Source of the DNA: Euptelea pleiosperma
Lineage: Eukaryota; Streptophyta; Magnoliopsida; Ranunculales; Eupteleaceae
Assembly (NCBI GenBank): GCA_035048495.1
Contig: CM068544.1
Span: 45,657,893 to 45,721,892, forward strand
Direction of reading: 5' to 3'
Length of the DNA: 64,000 nt
Below the pieces are notes generated by a model. The model had not been told where the DNA came from, did no database searches, and saw nothing but the letters and a program-made list of their open reading frames with translations. This document shows positions 55,160-64,000 of this stretch, in pieces. Position numbers and translations under genes: made by a program. Numbering within the stretch: position 1 is the stretch's first letter; each line of letters opens with the position of its first letter.

Positions 55160-58100
55160 GTTCTGGGCAAATTTTGTGCCCATTATTTACGTGGGCTGGT
55201 TTCAGGCCCACTATCTTGAACTGATGAGCAATTTTATCCTTCTAAACGGAAGGTCGTAGAGTGCAATATGGCAGCCCTTGGCCTGTTCTATTTTGTTTAT
55301 TTGAATTTTACGGAAAAATTTAAAAAAAAAAGTTTTATGATGGATTTTTATTAGCGTGAAAGGGTTAACAAAGGGTCAGCATCCTCTAAGAGTGTGCCAC
55401 GTGGCTCATATGTGGTTGGTTTCCATGACCGTCGACGGTCATGGAAGTTTTACTCAAACCTTGGCAATCTATCAGTATCAACAGACCACATCATACATCG
55501 TAAGAACTCCCTGTGCGTGGCACATCGTTTTCTGTCCTAACAAAAGCCCGTGCTTAGCACGGGCAGTTTAAGAAAAAAGAAAAAAAATTTGGATGTAAAA
55601 ATATATCTTGTTTTCGGATTTATATACATAAAAAATTATTTTCTTGTTGTGATAATTGACCATTAAGTTAATTGATGCAAGAGGTGTTTGAAATTTGGGG
55701 CATGTTTCTTACTGTGATAAGTGGACATTTGAATGACCAATTATCATAAACTAAAGGATCATTTGTTCCTCCATAGGTTTTTGGAAATTGTTGTGAGAGC
55801 ATGCACATAAATAAATAATAAATAAAAGTTTAAGTTGATGGTGAAAATCTATACTTATTGCGTCATCAATCCACTATAGATTGACTTCATGAATGGATTC
55901 GTTTATTTACATACTTCTTAGAGAACTATACCTCCAGCACTCGATCTTCTTATTGTAAAGCTTCGGAATTATGGTTATATTGTTTGTGCATAGTCGTTTG
56001 ATGGTGTGGGCGTTATCCAAGTCATTGTTCATGCAGACTAATATATGTTATTCAACTTATGAATACGTGCTTCTGTTGGATGGAAATTGTGTGCCAATGA
56101 ACACGATTTTTTGTCTACTTTTCTTTGTAGATTTTCTTTATCATCTTGGCTGTGCATGGTTAGCCTGTTAACCAATGTTTTATAAACTGGAATGGACTGC
56201 ACGGTTCAAATGGAAATCAATTGAACTGGTTACACAATTTGTTCAGGTGGTTTTGTTAAAAAATCATTCGTTTGATACAGACAGACCATACTTGTTTGCA
56301 AGCAAGAATCTAAAATTCACTGACAAAGCATAAAGCTACATGTTATTGGTCAACAGAAACACTCACTTGAGTACTAAGAGTCTCTCTGATCAAAATAAGA
56401 CGGAAGTCACCAATAGAGCTCAGTAAAGATAAAGAAAAATAAAAAATAATAAAACATGTTAGTAGAGATCTGTAGATCAATTTTTTTTTTGTTTTTATTC
56501 TTCTTATTTACCTGCATGTTGAAGCGAATTCCCAACATGGGCATCATGTGGGCTTTGATATATTGTGAAAGCCACAAATTTTGTCAGGAAGCTCCCCAAA
56601 CCTCCTAATATACTGGTAACAGCATTAAACAACTACAGGATATGAAGAACAAATTTAAAACCAGCATTATAAAGACAGAATTGAAAGTCATATACGAAAT
56701 GAAGATCTAAACTATTTAGGTCCTTGATACTGGTAGCTGCCCCCAATGTTCTAAAAGAATGAATATGCCACTGCACTGGCGAGGTATCTTGGGTGGTTGA
56801 ATCTAACATAAGTGGATCAAACCATTTCGGCTAGTAGACAAAGCAATTAAAAAAAGTTAAAATAATGTTAAATAGCCCAACTTTGAAGGCGATTTTAGAG
56901 ATGAAAGCTAGTTACATGTGTTCAGGAACAAAATCAAAAATAATTTACACAAATTGTTAATTTCAACAGAAAAAACAGAGGACATTGAAAACGAAAGCAT
57001 ATTGTTGAGTGATTTTTTGGTGAAATAGATGATTTGGCGAGTTCTTCAATTTAACACCCAAAATAGCTCAAATGATAGCCAGAATGCTTGGTGGATCTTT
57101 AGGTTGAACCGAGCAGGTAATCCACTTTGTACTAAACAATGCTGCTTCCATGTCATTTTGGTGTCAAGGCCACCTTGGTTAGGTATTACATACCACCCTT
57201 ACCATATTGTTGTCAACTTTTCTGCCATGACCATTGAATCCAATCTATCGTAAATGAGAGCGATCTACAAAGCTCATGAGCAGAAACCAATATTAGATTA
57301 AAGAAGTAGCGGCTCATAAAAAGAGAAACCAAGAAATTAAAGAAGTAGAGGCTCATAAAATGAGAAACCAAGAGATTAAAGAAGTAGAGGCTCATAAAAA
57401 GAAATCAAAAGTTGATCGACGAAGGCTAACTCCTCTGGAGTTATTAAAAACAAATTAGATAAAATCAAGAAATCGGGTAATTCATGTAGCACAACATGCA
57501 ACAAACCTGAGTAAACCAATAGCAGCAGTTAACCTGCAAAAGAAACAACAGTAGTGGTCTAGAAAGAAGTAGAAATAGGGTATTAAAGGTCATAACCATA
57601 GTTGAGTTTTGAAGTCTATATTATCAACACCATATCAATTACGTGCTTGAGCTGCAAGTCCAAATAAACCCTCTGTTATGTGAGTCTAAGACATGTGATC
57701 AATTTATGAAGGCTCAACCTTTATAGGATGTGACACCCGAGTAACTAAGATGGGTTAAGAGTGTACCCTAACCTTGTGAGAGTTTGAGGGATCAATCCTA
57801 CGCGGGCAACAGAGTTGAAATCACCTTTACCTGTACTTTCAGCAGTATTGCCTAAACTTAATCCGTACATTCTTTTAGAGACTAATTAGGTTGGTGCAGA
57901 TGTTAAATAGAAATGTAGTGCTTATATTTAACTCCAATCTAGTGTAATGCAAGAGAAACTCCCACCAATTTGTTATCAAAATTTGGTGAAGTCCATGCGT
58001 AAAGTCCTAACAGAGTCCTCGGATGATTGTTGGATTTTATAGTTAGTGGTCTAATAAGTAAAGAATGTAGCTGAAAACATAAAATTAACCATAGAAGCTT

Positions 58101-58320
58101 TGCTTCCAATGAGATGATATGAAAAAGAAATTGTACATAGAGACCAAACTGGCGAGTATGTGCTTGCATGCATTGACGCATGTTTATGGTACATCGAGTA
58201 TTGAATGTGTCTCGGTTTAAAGTGTATTGCGCATAGTGCCCACACAGATATATAGGTGTAGATACAACTGTCAGAAGAGAGCCTGGATTGCCAACCTTTG
58301 CTTAAATTTGTGTGTGTAAT

Positions 58321-58344
58321 GGTTGAGAGAGAGAGAGAGAGAGA
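58321..58344. repeat. (GA)n microsatellite
   Basis: About 11 GA units inside the minus-strand Helitron. Confidence 0.85.
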
Positions 58345-59407
58345 CCTGATCATTCATGTTCAAATCAAGTGGCACATGTATAGGTCCATCAAAAGGTCCA
58401 AGCCCTATTCAGTTTTAGTAATAATATTTTGCAAAATCAGATTAACTATCATGAGACCATTACTCTCTAATATTCTCCATGAGAACTGTTAGTTCTTTAT
58501 TCACTGTGATCAGGAATTCAGGACCTATACTGGGTTTCCCACTCATTCTCATCCGACAAAGGGTATACTATCATGAGACCTTTACTCTCCATTACTCCAT
58601 GTAAGAGATGTTGCTTCTTTATTCACTGTGACCAGTACCTAAACAGCGGTTCCAACTCATTCTCATCCAACAAAGCACAGTTCTTGGAGAAAATGGTGTA
58701 ACTCCAAACCACCAATACATCGAAATCATATTAAACAACACCCTGAAAGAGCTCAATTTTGACAATATCACTCCACGGTGCAAAAAATGACCAAAAACCT
58801 CCATCCAATAGCACAGCCGTGGTCAAAACAGTACCTTTTTTCCCATAAAAATACGTGTACACTTCACCCCAACCCTAATCTGACCAAAATTCCCAAAAAA
58901 AAATCACGAAACCATGTATTTTAGTGAAAAAAAAAAAAATAAAGAAATTTTTGACAGAACCAATGAATGAAAACAAAATAACACACAAACAAAAACCAAA
59001 CAACCAAAACGTCCAAGGGAAATTAAAAGAAATCCCCAAACTTAAACTTTTCGGAGAAACTTACATGGATTTTAAAAAATCAGACGATAGAAAAGTGAGA
59101 AAAAGCTAACCTTTATGGGCTTGAACAGAGCATCTTTTGAACTCAGAGGGATTTCGAGGTTTGATCCTGCAATGCGGTAGATAGCACGACGGTAGGACCA
59201 ACATATAGCCAGCTGGATCGACCCGGTGTGACGAACACCTCCGCCCCAACCACACCTCTGTCGTTCCAAAAGCTGATTTGATGTGATGGTTTCATAGCAA
59301 ATAGAGAGAGAAATAATGTAGAGGAAAGAAAGAGACGCTTTGGAGAGATGCATTGGGAGTGGGAGAGACGGGTTTAGAGCACGATCTTATCTATCTATTA
59401 TGGGTGA

Positions 59408-59511
59408 GGGGGGGGGGGGGGAGATGGAGAGACATCTCAGCACCAGGGAACGGGAGAGAGAGAGACGTATTGGTGTTGGGGTGGGGGTGGGGGTGGGGGT
59501 GGGGGTGGGGG
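59408..59511. repeat. G-rich tract: 14-G run and (GGGGGT)n
   Basis: Uninterrupted G at 59,408-59,421, then repeated GGGGGT at 59,478-59,511. Four or more G-runs of at least three make G-quadruplex formation plausible on the plus strand. It lies ~170 bp inside the Helitron 5' end. Confidence 0.85.
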
Positions 59512-60071
59512 TTTAGGATTTAGGAATAGAAATAAAAAGTCTATTATACCTGTCTTTTACATTAAAGCAAGTGTAAATGGGTTATTTTTGGAAAAACTTA
59601 AAGAGGGTTTTTTTTGGAAAAAATGTTGAAAAAAAGATGGAGGGAGTGCCATCTCAGCAGTGCCAAGCTTTAGTATAGATAATAGATAGATAATAGATTC
59701 ACTTAAGTACTTTATGCGTCGGTGCTTGTGTTGGATGTGGGCCTGTGCTTCCTAAGTGTACTCCAGACTTTGGTGGGCTTCACCCAATTCACAGTACTCC
59801 AGACTTTGGTGGGCCTGTGCTTCCTAAGTGTGTCAATGCCTAGGCGGCTTGGGCCTTGGCCTTAGGTTGTGGGCAGGCCTATTTATAAACCTACTTCCAG
59901 TCTTAAAACTAACATGCTGATAATGTAACTCTGAAGATCTTCTGTGTGATCCATCTCGTAGGTAATTCTTACTCCCTGCGTGAGAGCCATGTGTCCAATT
60001 GTGTTTATAAGTTTCCATCACTGTCGGAGAGACTCAAAGATTGTACGGATAGTTGAATGGTACATCTAAAT

Positions 60072-60230
60072 GAGTAAAACTTCCATCACACGAAATTGTA
60101 AATCACACAAAACACAGCCAATGAGTTCTCGGCACGTACACAAGTGCTTTTGCTTTTAGGCGTACGTGCCGAGAACTCATTGGTTGTGTTTTGTGTGATT
60201 TGCAATCCCATTGTGATGGAAGTTTTACTC
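60072..60230. mobile_element. MULE-type MITE in intron 1 (twin of 53,630-53,807)
   Basis: Ends GAGTAAAACTTCCATCACA / TGTGATGGAAGTTTTACTC with a perfect 9-bp target duplication, CATCTAAAT, at 60,063-60,071 and 60,231-60,239. The 21.5-kb paralogue reads through the empty site ('gtacatctaacgcccaggca', ~23,780). Confidence 0.9.
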
Positions 60231-60255
60231 CATCTAAATCCCGTGCAAGTGAGTC

Positions 60256-60281
60256 TTTCAATTGAGTAAAACTTTCAATTG
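60256..60281. other. Excision-like footprint of a 'gagtaaaac' MITE
   Basis: TTTCAATTG (60,256-60,264) is repeated at 60,273-60,281 with only AGTAAAAC between, which is the terminal text of the MITE family. The 21.5-kb paralogue has a single 'tttcaattg' here (~23,805). Confidence 0.7.
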
Positions 60282-60293
60282 GCCCAGAATTGG

Positions 60294-60653
60294 AGAATAA
60301 AACTTTGATGACAGGGTACAATAAGAGCCACGTGGAACATTCTTAGAGGACTTTGACCGTATGGATGTTTGGCCAATCACTAGGTGGACTTACAAACCAA
60401 AAATCAGCCCGATTAGTGATTTCTAGGCGTTGGATTGGAATTGTTTTCATTGGTTGATTTTAACCGTGGGAAATTTGAGCATTATTGACCATTATTTGAG
60501 GTACAAAGATCCAAAGGTTTGAAATCACAAATCAAGCTGACGTTTTGTTTGTAGGTCCATACAGGGTTGGAAAACATCCATACGGTCAGAGTCCTCTAAG
60601 AGTATGCCACGTGGCTCTTATTGCACGCCTTGATGACAGGGCCAGTCTTACTC
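60294..60653. mobile_element. 'gtgccacgtgg' MITE in intron 1
   Basis: Ends AGAATAAAACTTTGATGACA / CTTGATGACAGGGCCAGTCTT, flanked by 'cagaattgg' at 60,285-60,293 and 60,653-60,661. Body with 'gtatggatgtttggccaatc' and its inverse 'aaaacatccatacggtcaga'. The 21.5-kb paralogue lacks it. Confidence 0.85.
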
Positions 60654-60779
60654 AGAATTGGAAGTGCCGAGGCGAGATACATGCATCGATCGAGCCTGTC
60701 ATTGGCAGGATCACCCAGTCAATGTCACGGCCATTACACATCTTGGACGCTCTGGGGTTCGACCCAATCATGCACACCT

Positions 60780-61415
60780 ACGGGTGTTAATGGGCCGTGC
60801 CTAGCTCGGCCAGAGCCAAGCCTTAGTTACATGTAGCTAGGCCCAAGCTTGATCCCGCCCATTACTCAACAACATTGAGGCCCAATCCAGCCCCGTTAGT
60901 AGGCCAGTTTCACGGGCCTAAGGTAATGTATGTATAAAGTTGAGCCCTGGAGCAGCCCACTTATCTAAATGGTCTTAAAGAATTACTGGCCTAGCCCATA
61001 GGTCCTTAAATGCCAGCAAAGCCCGAGATCATTAGGGTCGGGCCTAAAATTATGCCCAAGTCCATAAAATTCTTTAGATAAAAGTACTTTTACAGTCGGG
61101 AAAGAGTGATCTTATGGGGTAGCTCAATAGATTCGAATCCCCTCAAAGACATGGTTTTTAACCTATGGAAGCTGAGGTTTTGGGACCAAAAGGCTCAAAC
61201 TGTAGCACCACTTCAGGCCATGAAGTGCGTCCACGAAAAAATAAAGACACTTCTATAAACCACACAGCCTTGGGACGCACTCACAAAAAGGACACACCTA
61301 GCGTGCCCTTTTTTTTTTGTGAATTTGGTCTAGTGTAAAACCGTCGTTCAAGCACGGCCCATTGACAGCCATTCCATCGTTAGTTGTTTTTGTTGACTTT
61401 GGATCTCTTGCTCAG
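60780..61415. other. Remainder of intron 1 of the broken DUF674 gene
   Basis: 'gggccgtgcctagc', 'ggcccaagcttgatcccgcc' text resembles 28,815-28,930 in the 27.5-kb gene intron. 61,100-61,260 is unplaced; it contains 'tagctcaatagattcgaatc', a tRNA-box-like text that is too compact for a normal A/B box pair. Confidence 0.4.
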
Positions 61416-62334
61416 GTGTTTTGGCTGCTCCTGGCTTCGTTACTCTCAAAACGCCTTTGACGGATGTGTTTTTGCTGAAAAAACTCAGTCTCAACCCAAT
61501 CCAGTTTGACCCGATAAACATGATTCAACCGAAAGAGGAAACGGATGCAGCGTCCGAAGTCAACATAATTACAGTGAAGCTTCTGCTCAGCAAATCAACC
61601 AACAAGGTGCTATACGCAGAAGCTGGGGAAGACTTTGTGGACCTTCTTTTCAGCTTCCTCACATTTCCACTGGGGTCCGTAGTAGAGCTCTTGGGTCATA
61701 ACTTCCCCATGCCCTCTGCAAATAACTTATACAAAAGCGTCAAAGATCTGAGCATCGATAAGCACATAAAGTCTGAGGAATGCAAGAACATGCTTATACA
61801 CCCGAAGCTTGCTCCTCATTTCCGTTGCGAGAACCAGTCGTTATGGATCGAGGAAGCGCTTCACCTGCATCACTATTCGTGTTATTGTTACAAGCCCTCG
61901 AAGTTAGAGATAACAACAATGGCAGACATGAACTGTTGTTGGCACGGCAGAAATATACTTATCCTTTAACATTGTGAATCCCAAGTTGATCACGGGAGAT
62001 ACTGTAAGTGGAGGTGGGTTCATGAATGGACCAGCTATTTTCATGGTAACCGATGATTTGGCTGTTACACGGCTTTCACCCATATCTGCCATCACTTTTC
62101 TTGGCAAATTGAACGTGCCCACCCTAGACGTCGAGGAGCGGGTGGTGAATGTGGGGAAGAAAGAGGTATGAATTGTCACTGTAGGAGAGTAAATGAACCT
62201 TTCTATTTTTCTCACTCTCATATTAATGTTTTGACGTTGTGGTGCAGACTCTGGGTATATTGAGGGCTTCTTTGATCTCCAAAACTGCTCTCACTGATGT
62301 CTTCACCCCGAAGAAGCCAAAGCAAGAAAAGTGA

Positions 62335-63079
62335 AAGTTTGGGGTATCATGCAGTTCAGATTCAGACTTCAGTGTAGCAAATATTTTATGGCTCGCACTT
62401 GTAAATAAATTTTGTTTTTCTTTTAAGAACTGCAGCGGATTACATGGCCCTTTGGGGGCTTCTTAACAAATTCTACATGGAGATTGGAGAGAATGTCCCC
62501 CTTAAACTTACTCGCAATATTCTTCCATTTGATAAGATTGGCACCCTGTATATTAGAGCTTAGCCTGGTCTGGATATTGGTTGATCTCCTTTTACACTCT
62601 TTTTCATCTGTTTAGCTTCTTGAGGGGATCATGCATCCACGTCTACCCGTCTAGGTAAAAGTCTGAGGTCCAGTTGGAAAACTATAATCAGTAGTAGGTT
62701 TAGGTATTTGCGTTTGTATTTTTCGTTTTGTTTTAACTGAGTCTTAACATTTTATATTCTAATCATTTTATTATTTGTTTTGTAGGGATTGCATGCTGAT
62801 TGACCTGACTTGATGCTAATTGGTTTGGCTAGATGTTGATTCGTCTGACTTCTTCTATCAGTGTTCTTTTGTTGTTTTGAACTAGAAGTTTGAATTCAGA
62901 ACAATCAATATTGTAATCTATTTTTAGATATTTGATACATATTTTCATGGAAATGAATCAAGTCTTACAGGTTATAGATAAATATTCAATATTATATGTA
63001 CAGGATATATACAATAGGTACTACTTGTCATAGGATATATACACGTTACATGTATTATAGGTTATCATATAAAATAAAA
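62335..63079. other. 3' flank of the last DUF674 copy, AT-rich, no gene
   Basis: 62,335-62,420 matches 3' flanks of the type-2 siblings ('agcaaatattttatggctcg'). The rest shows no recognisable gene or repeat. Confidence 0.45.
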
Positions 63080-63628
63080 AATCAATGCAAAGTTTCAAAA
63101 CCATTACCGACAGCCACTAACCGTCGCTACAGATGGCCTATACCGATGGTCAGTATATGGTATCTGTAGAGACGGTCAATAGCCGTCGGTAATGGTTTTG
63201 TTTTGTATTTTTAAGTATTTACCGACGGCCATGCCCGTCGCTACAGACGCCATATACCGACGATCAAGGTTTTAGCCGTCGGTATATGGCATATGTAGCG
63301 ACAGTCAATGGCCGTCAATAATTGTTTGTTTTGTCGCTATAAAATATATATAGAGATGTTTTGTTGGCCGTCAGTACAAGAACTTTATAGAAACGGTTTA
63401 TGGCCGTCGGTAAAAGTTGTTGTCGTCGATATATGTCCTCTTGGAATACGAAATTATTTTTATGGAAGGACCTTTACCGACAGTCTTTTTAGAATTAGCC
63501 GTCGGTAAAACCTTTAGCGACGAATGTTTTACCGACGGCCTCTATGACTATCGGTAAAGCTTTTATCGACGAAATACAGTCTTTTATCGATAGTCATCGG
63601 CCGTCAGTAAAACCCTTTTTTGTAGTAG
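63080..63628. mobile_element. CACTA-type transposon end (subterminal repeats)
   Basis: Many copies of 'accgacggc' / 'gccgtcggtaaa' in both orientations, closing with 'ccttttttgtagtagc' at 63,612-63,627. This matches the inverse of the plant CACTA terminus (CACTACTACAAAAA), with the outermost bases altered. No transposase sequence and no clear second terminus; probably a truncated or non-autonomous copy. Confidence 0.7.
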
Positions 63629-63639
63629 CAATTGAGCAT

Positions 63640-64000
63640 TATTTGGGTGCAAAAATCCAAGGTTGTAAATCACTAATCAGGTTGATTTTTGGTTTGTAGG
63701 TCCACCGAGGGACTGCCAAACATCCATACAGTCAGCGCCCTATGATCGTATGCCACGTGGCTCGTATTAGTGCTGTGACCTGCTTCCGTCACAACATCTT
63801 GTGACACAAGTTTTTACCCACTTTATAACGCCAGATGGCATATTATTAGAGACCAATGACCATTCGGTCAGTTTCTAAAAGTATCCCACGTGGCTGTATA
63901 TTGTGGTTCGTTAAGGTTGAGGACGAATGTCGGTCAGCAAAGTTCTACTCTTTCCTTGGATAGGGATTCCTTCCTTTATCAAAACAGTGGATTACTTTAT
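63640..64000. repeat. 'gtgccacgtgg' MITE half and segment duplicated from 53 kb
   Basis: 63,640-63,775 is the right half of the 'gtgccacgtgg' MITE family. 63,790-64,000 duplicates 53,095-53,300 and continues past the window edge. Confidence 0.65.

Larger units (their letters stand above)
55541..59679 (-). mobile_element. Minus-strand Helitron, ~4.1 kb, in intron 1 of the broken DUF674 gene
   Basis: The 5' end is at 59,679 (minus TCTATACTAAAGCTTGGC, preceded by host A). The 3' end is at 55,541 with the subterminal hairpin GCCCGTGC-TTA-GCACGGGC (55,546-55,564). The terminal bases are TTTTG rather than CTRR. The paralogous site in the 21.5-kb gene (cctaa|taatagatg at 23,451/23,452) is empty, supporting an A|T insertion. 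No Rep/helicase was recognised. A minus ORF at 59,353-59,072 begins MHLSKASLSFLYIISLSICY and runs to a GT donor-like site; its family is unknown. Confidence 0.8.
54063..62334 (+). pseudogene. DUF674 type-2 gene, frameshifted, with an 6.7-kb first intron
   Basis: Exon 1 54063-54707 is open (MAAEEIEGISLKILVG to GVREVN; 215 codons to the donor). Exon 2 61416-62165 is broken. A run of five A in siblings is four A at ~61,452, giving TGA at 61,458. A second net loss of two bases near 61,945-61,965 shifts the frame back. Exon 3 62248-62334 is open (GILRASLISKTALTDVFTPK). A conserved Asp in the exon-1 end motif GVDE is Arg here. Exon 1 plus the intron tail (EVNYPNLN, then stop) could still give a single-repeat protein of ~223 residues. 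Intron 1 contains a Helitron, four MITE events and otherwise matches intron 1 of the 21.5-kb gene. Confidence 0.85.

Noticed and set aside
57213..57395. ORF with repeated 'MSLYFFNLLVSHF' units
   Set aside because: Reflects three imperfect copies of 'gaagtagaggctcataaaa' in AT-rich Helitron DNA, not a protein repeat with support.
58051..58353. 100-codon minus-strand ORF in the second Helitron
   Set aside because: Starts in the (GA)n microsatellite and shows no family similarity that I can support.
61100..61150. tRNA-like text 'tagctcaatagattcgaatc'
   Set aside because: A-box-like and B-box-like words are adjacent without the arms needed for a cloverleaf; neither a tRNA gene nor a clear SINE.

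Overview
This is nuclear DNA from a flowering plant. The evidence is spliced genes with GT/AG introns, a plant-type beta-galactosidase carrying a C-terminal lectin domain, the plant-specific DUF674 family, AT-rich intergenic DNA and dense plant-style transposons (MITEs, Helitrons, SINEs, a solo LTR and a CACTA end). The sequence alone does not identify the species. No organellar, bacterial or viral genes were seen, and no intact transposase or reverse transcriptase ORF was recognised.

Layout. From 1 to 3950 lies the 3' part of a GH35 beta-galactosidase gene: fourteen exons in the window, which join in frame to 769 codons plus a stop. From 4 to 11 kb there is a MITE-filled spacer with a truncated LSU-like (RESPONSE TO LOW SULFUR) ORF and a solo LTR nested in a MITE. 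From 11 to 62.3 kb there is a same-strand tandem array of DUF674 genes. Two have four exons (type 1: 11.1-13.8 and 50.6-52.9 kb). Three intact copies have three exons (type 2: 21.5-25.4, 27.5-30.2 and 38.2-41.4 kb). One three-exon copy is broken (54.1-62.3 kb), and one is only an exon fragment (36.1-36.5 kb). Each full gene encodes two tandem DUF674 repeats, and each intact gene joins in frame across all its exons. The function of the family is not established.

Mobile DNA. Most spacers and introns are palindromic MITEs flanked by 8-10 bp target duplications, as expected of Mutator-like (MULE) and hAT elements. Several MITE families share one internal body but have unrelated ends. Two large foldback elements at 30.9 and 49.6 kb have matching termini but unrelated internal arrays of short palindromes. 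A plus-strand Helitron (44,446-47,814) carries four exon fragments of a 3-hydroxyisobutyryl-CoA hydrolase-like gene. A minus-strand Helitron (55,541-59,679) sits in intron 1 of the broken DUF674 gene. The paralogous intron of the 21.5-kb gene preserves the empty site for it and for three neighbouring MITE events.

How the parts relate. Promoter segments, introns and 3' flanks are paralogous between array members, so the array grew by segmental tandem duplication, followed by independent transposon insertion, deletion and gene decay. In both type-1 genes a foldback element has landed between a conserved upstream block and the core promoter.
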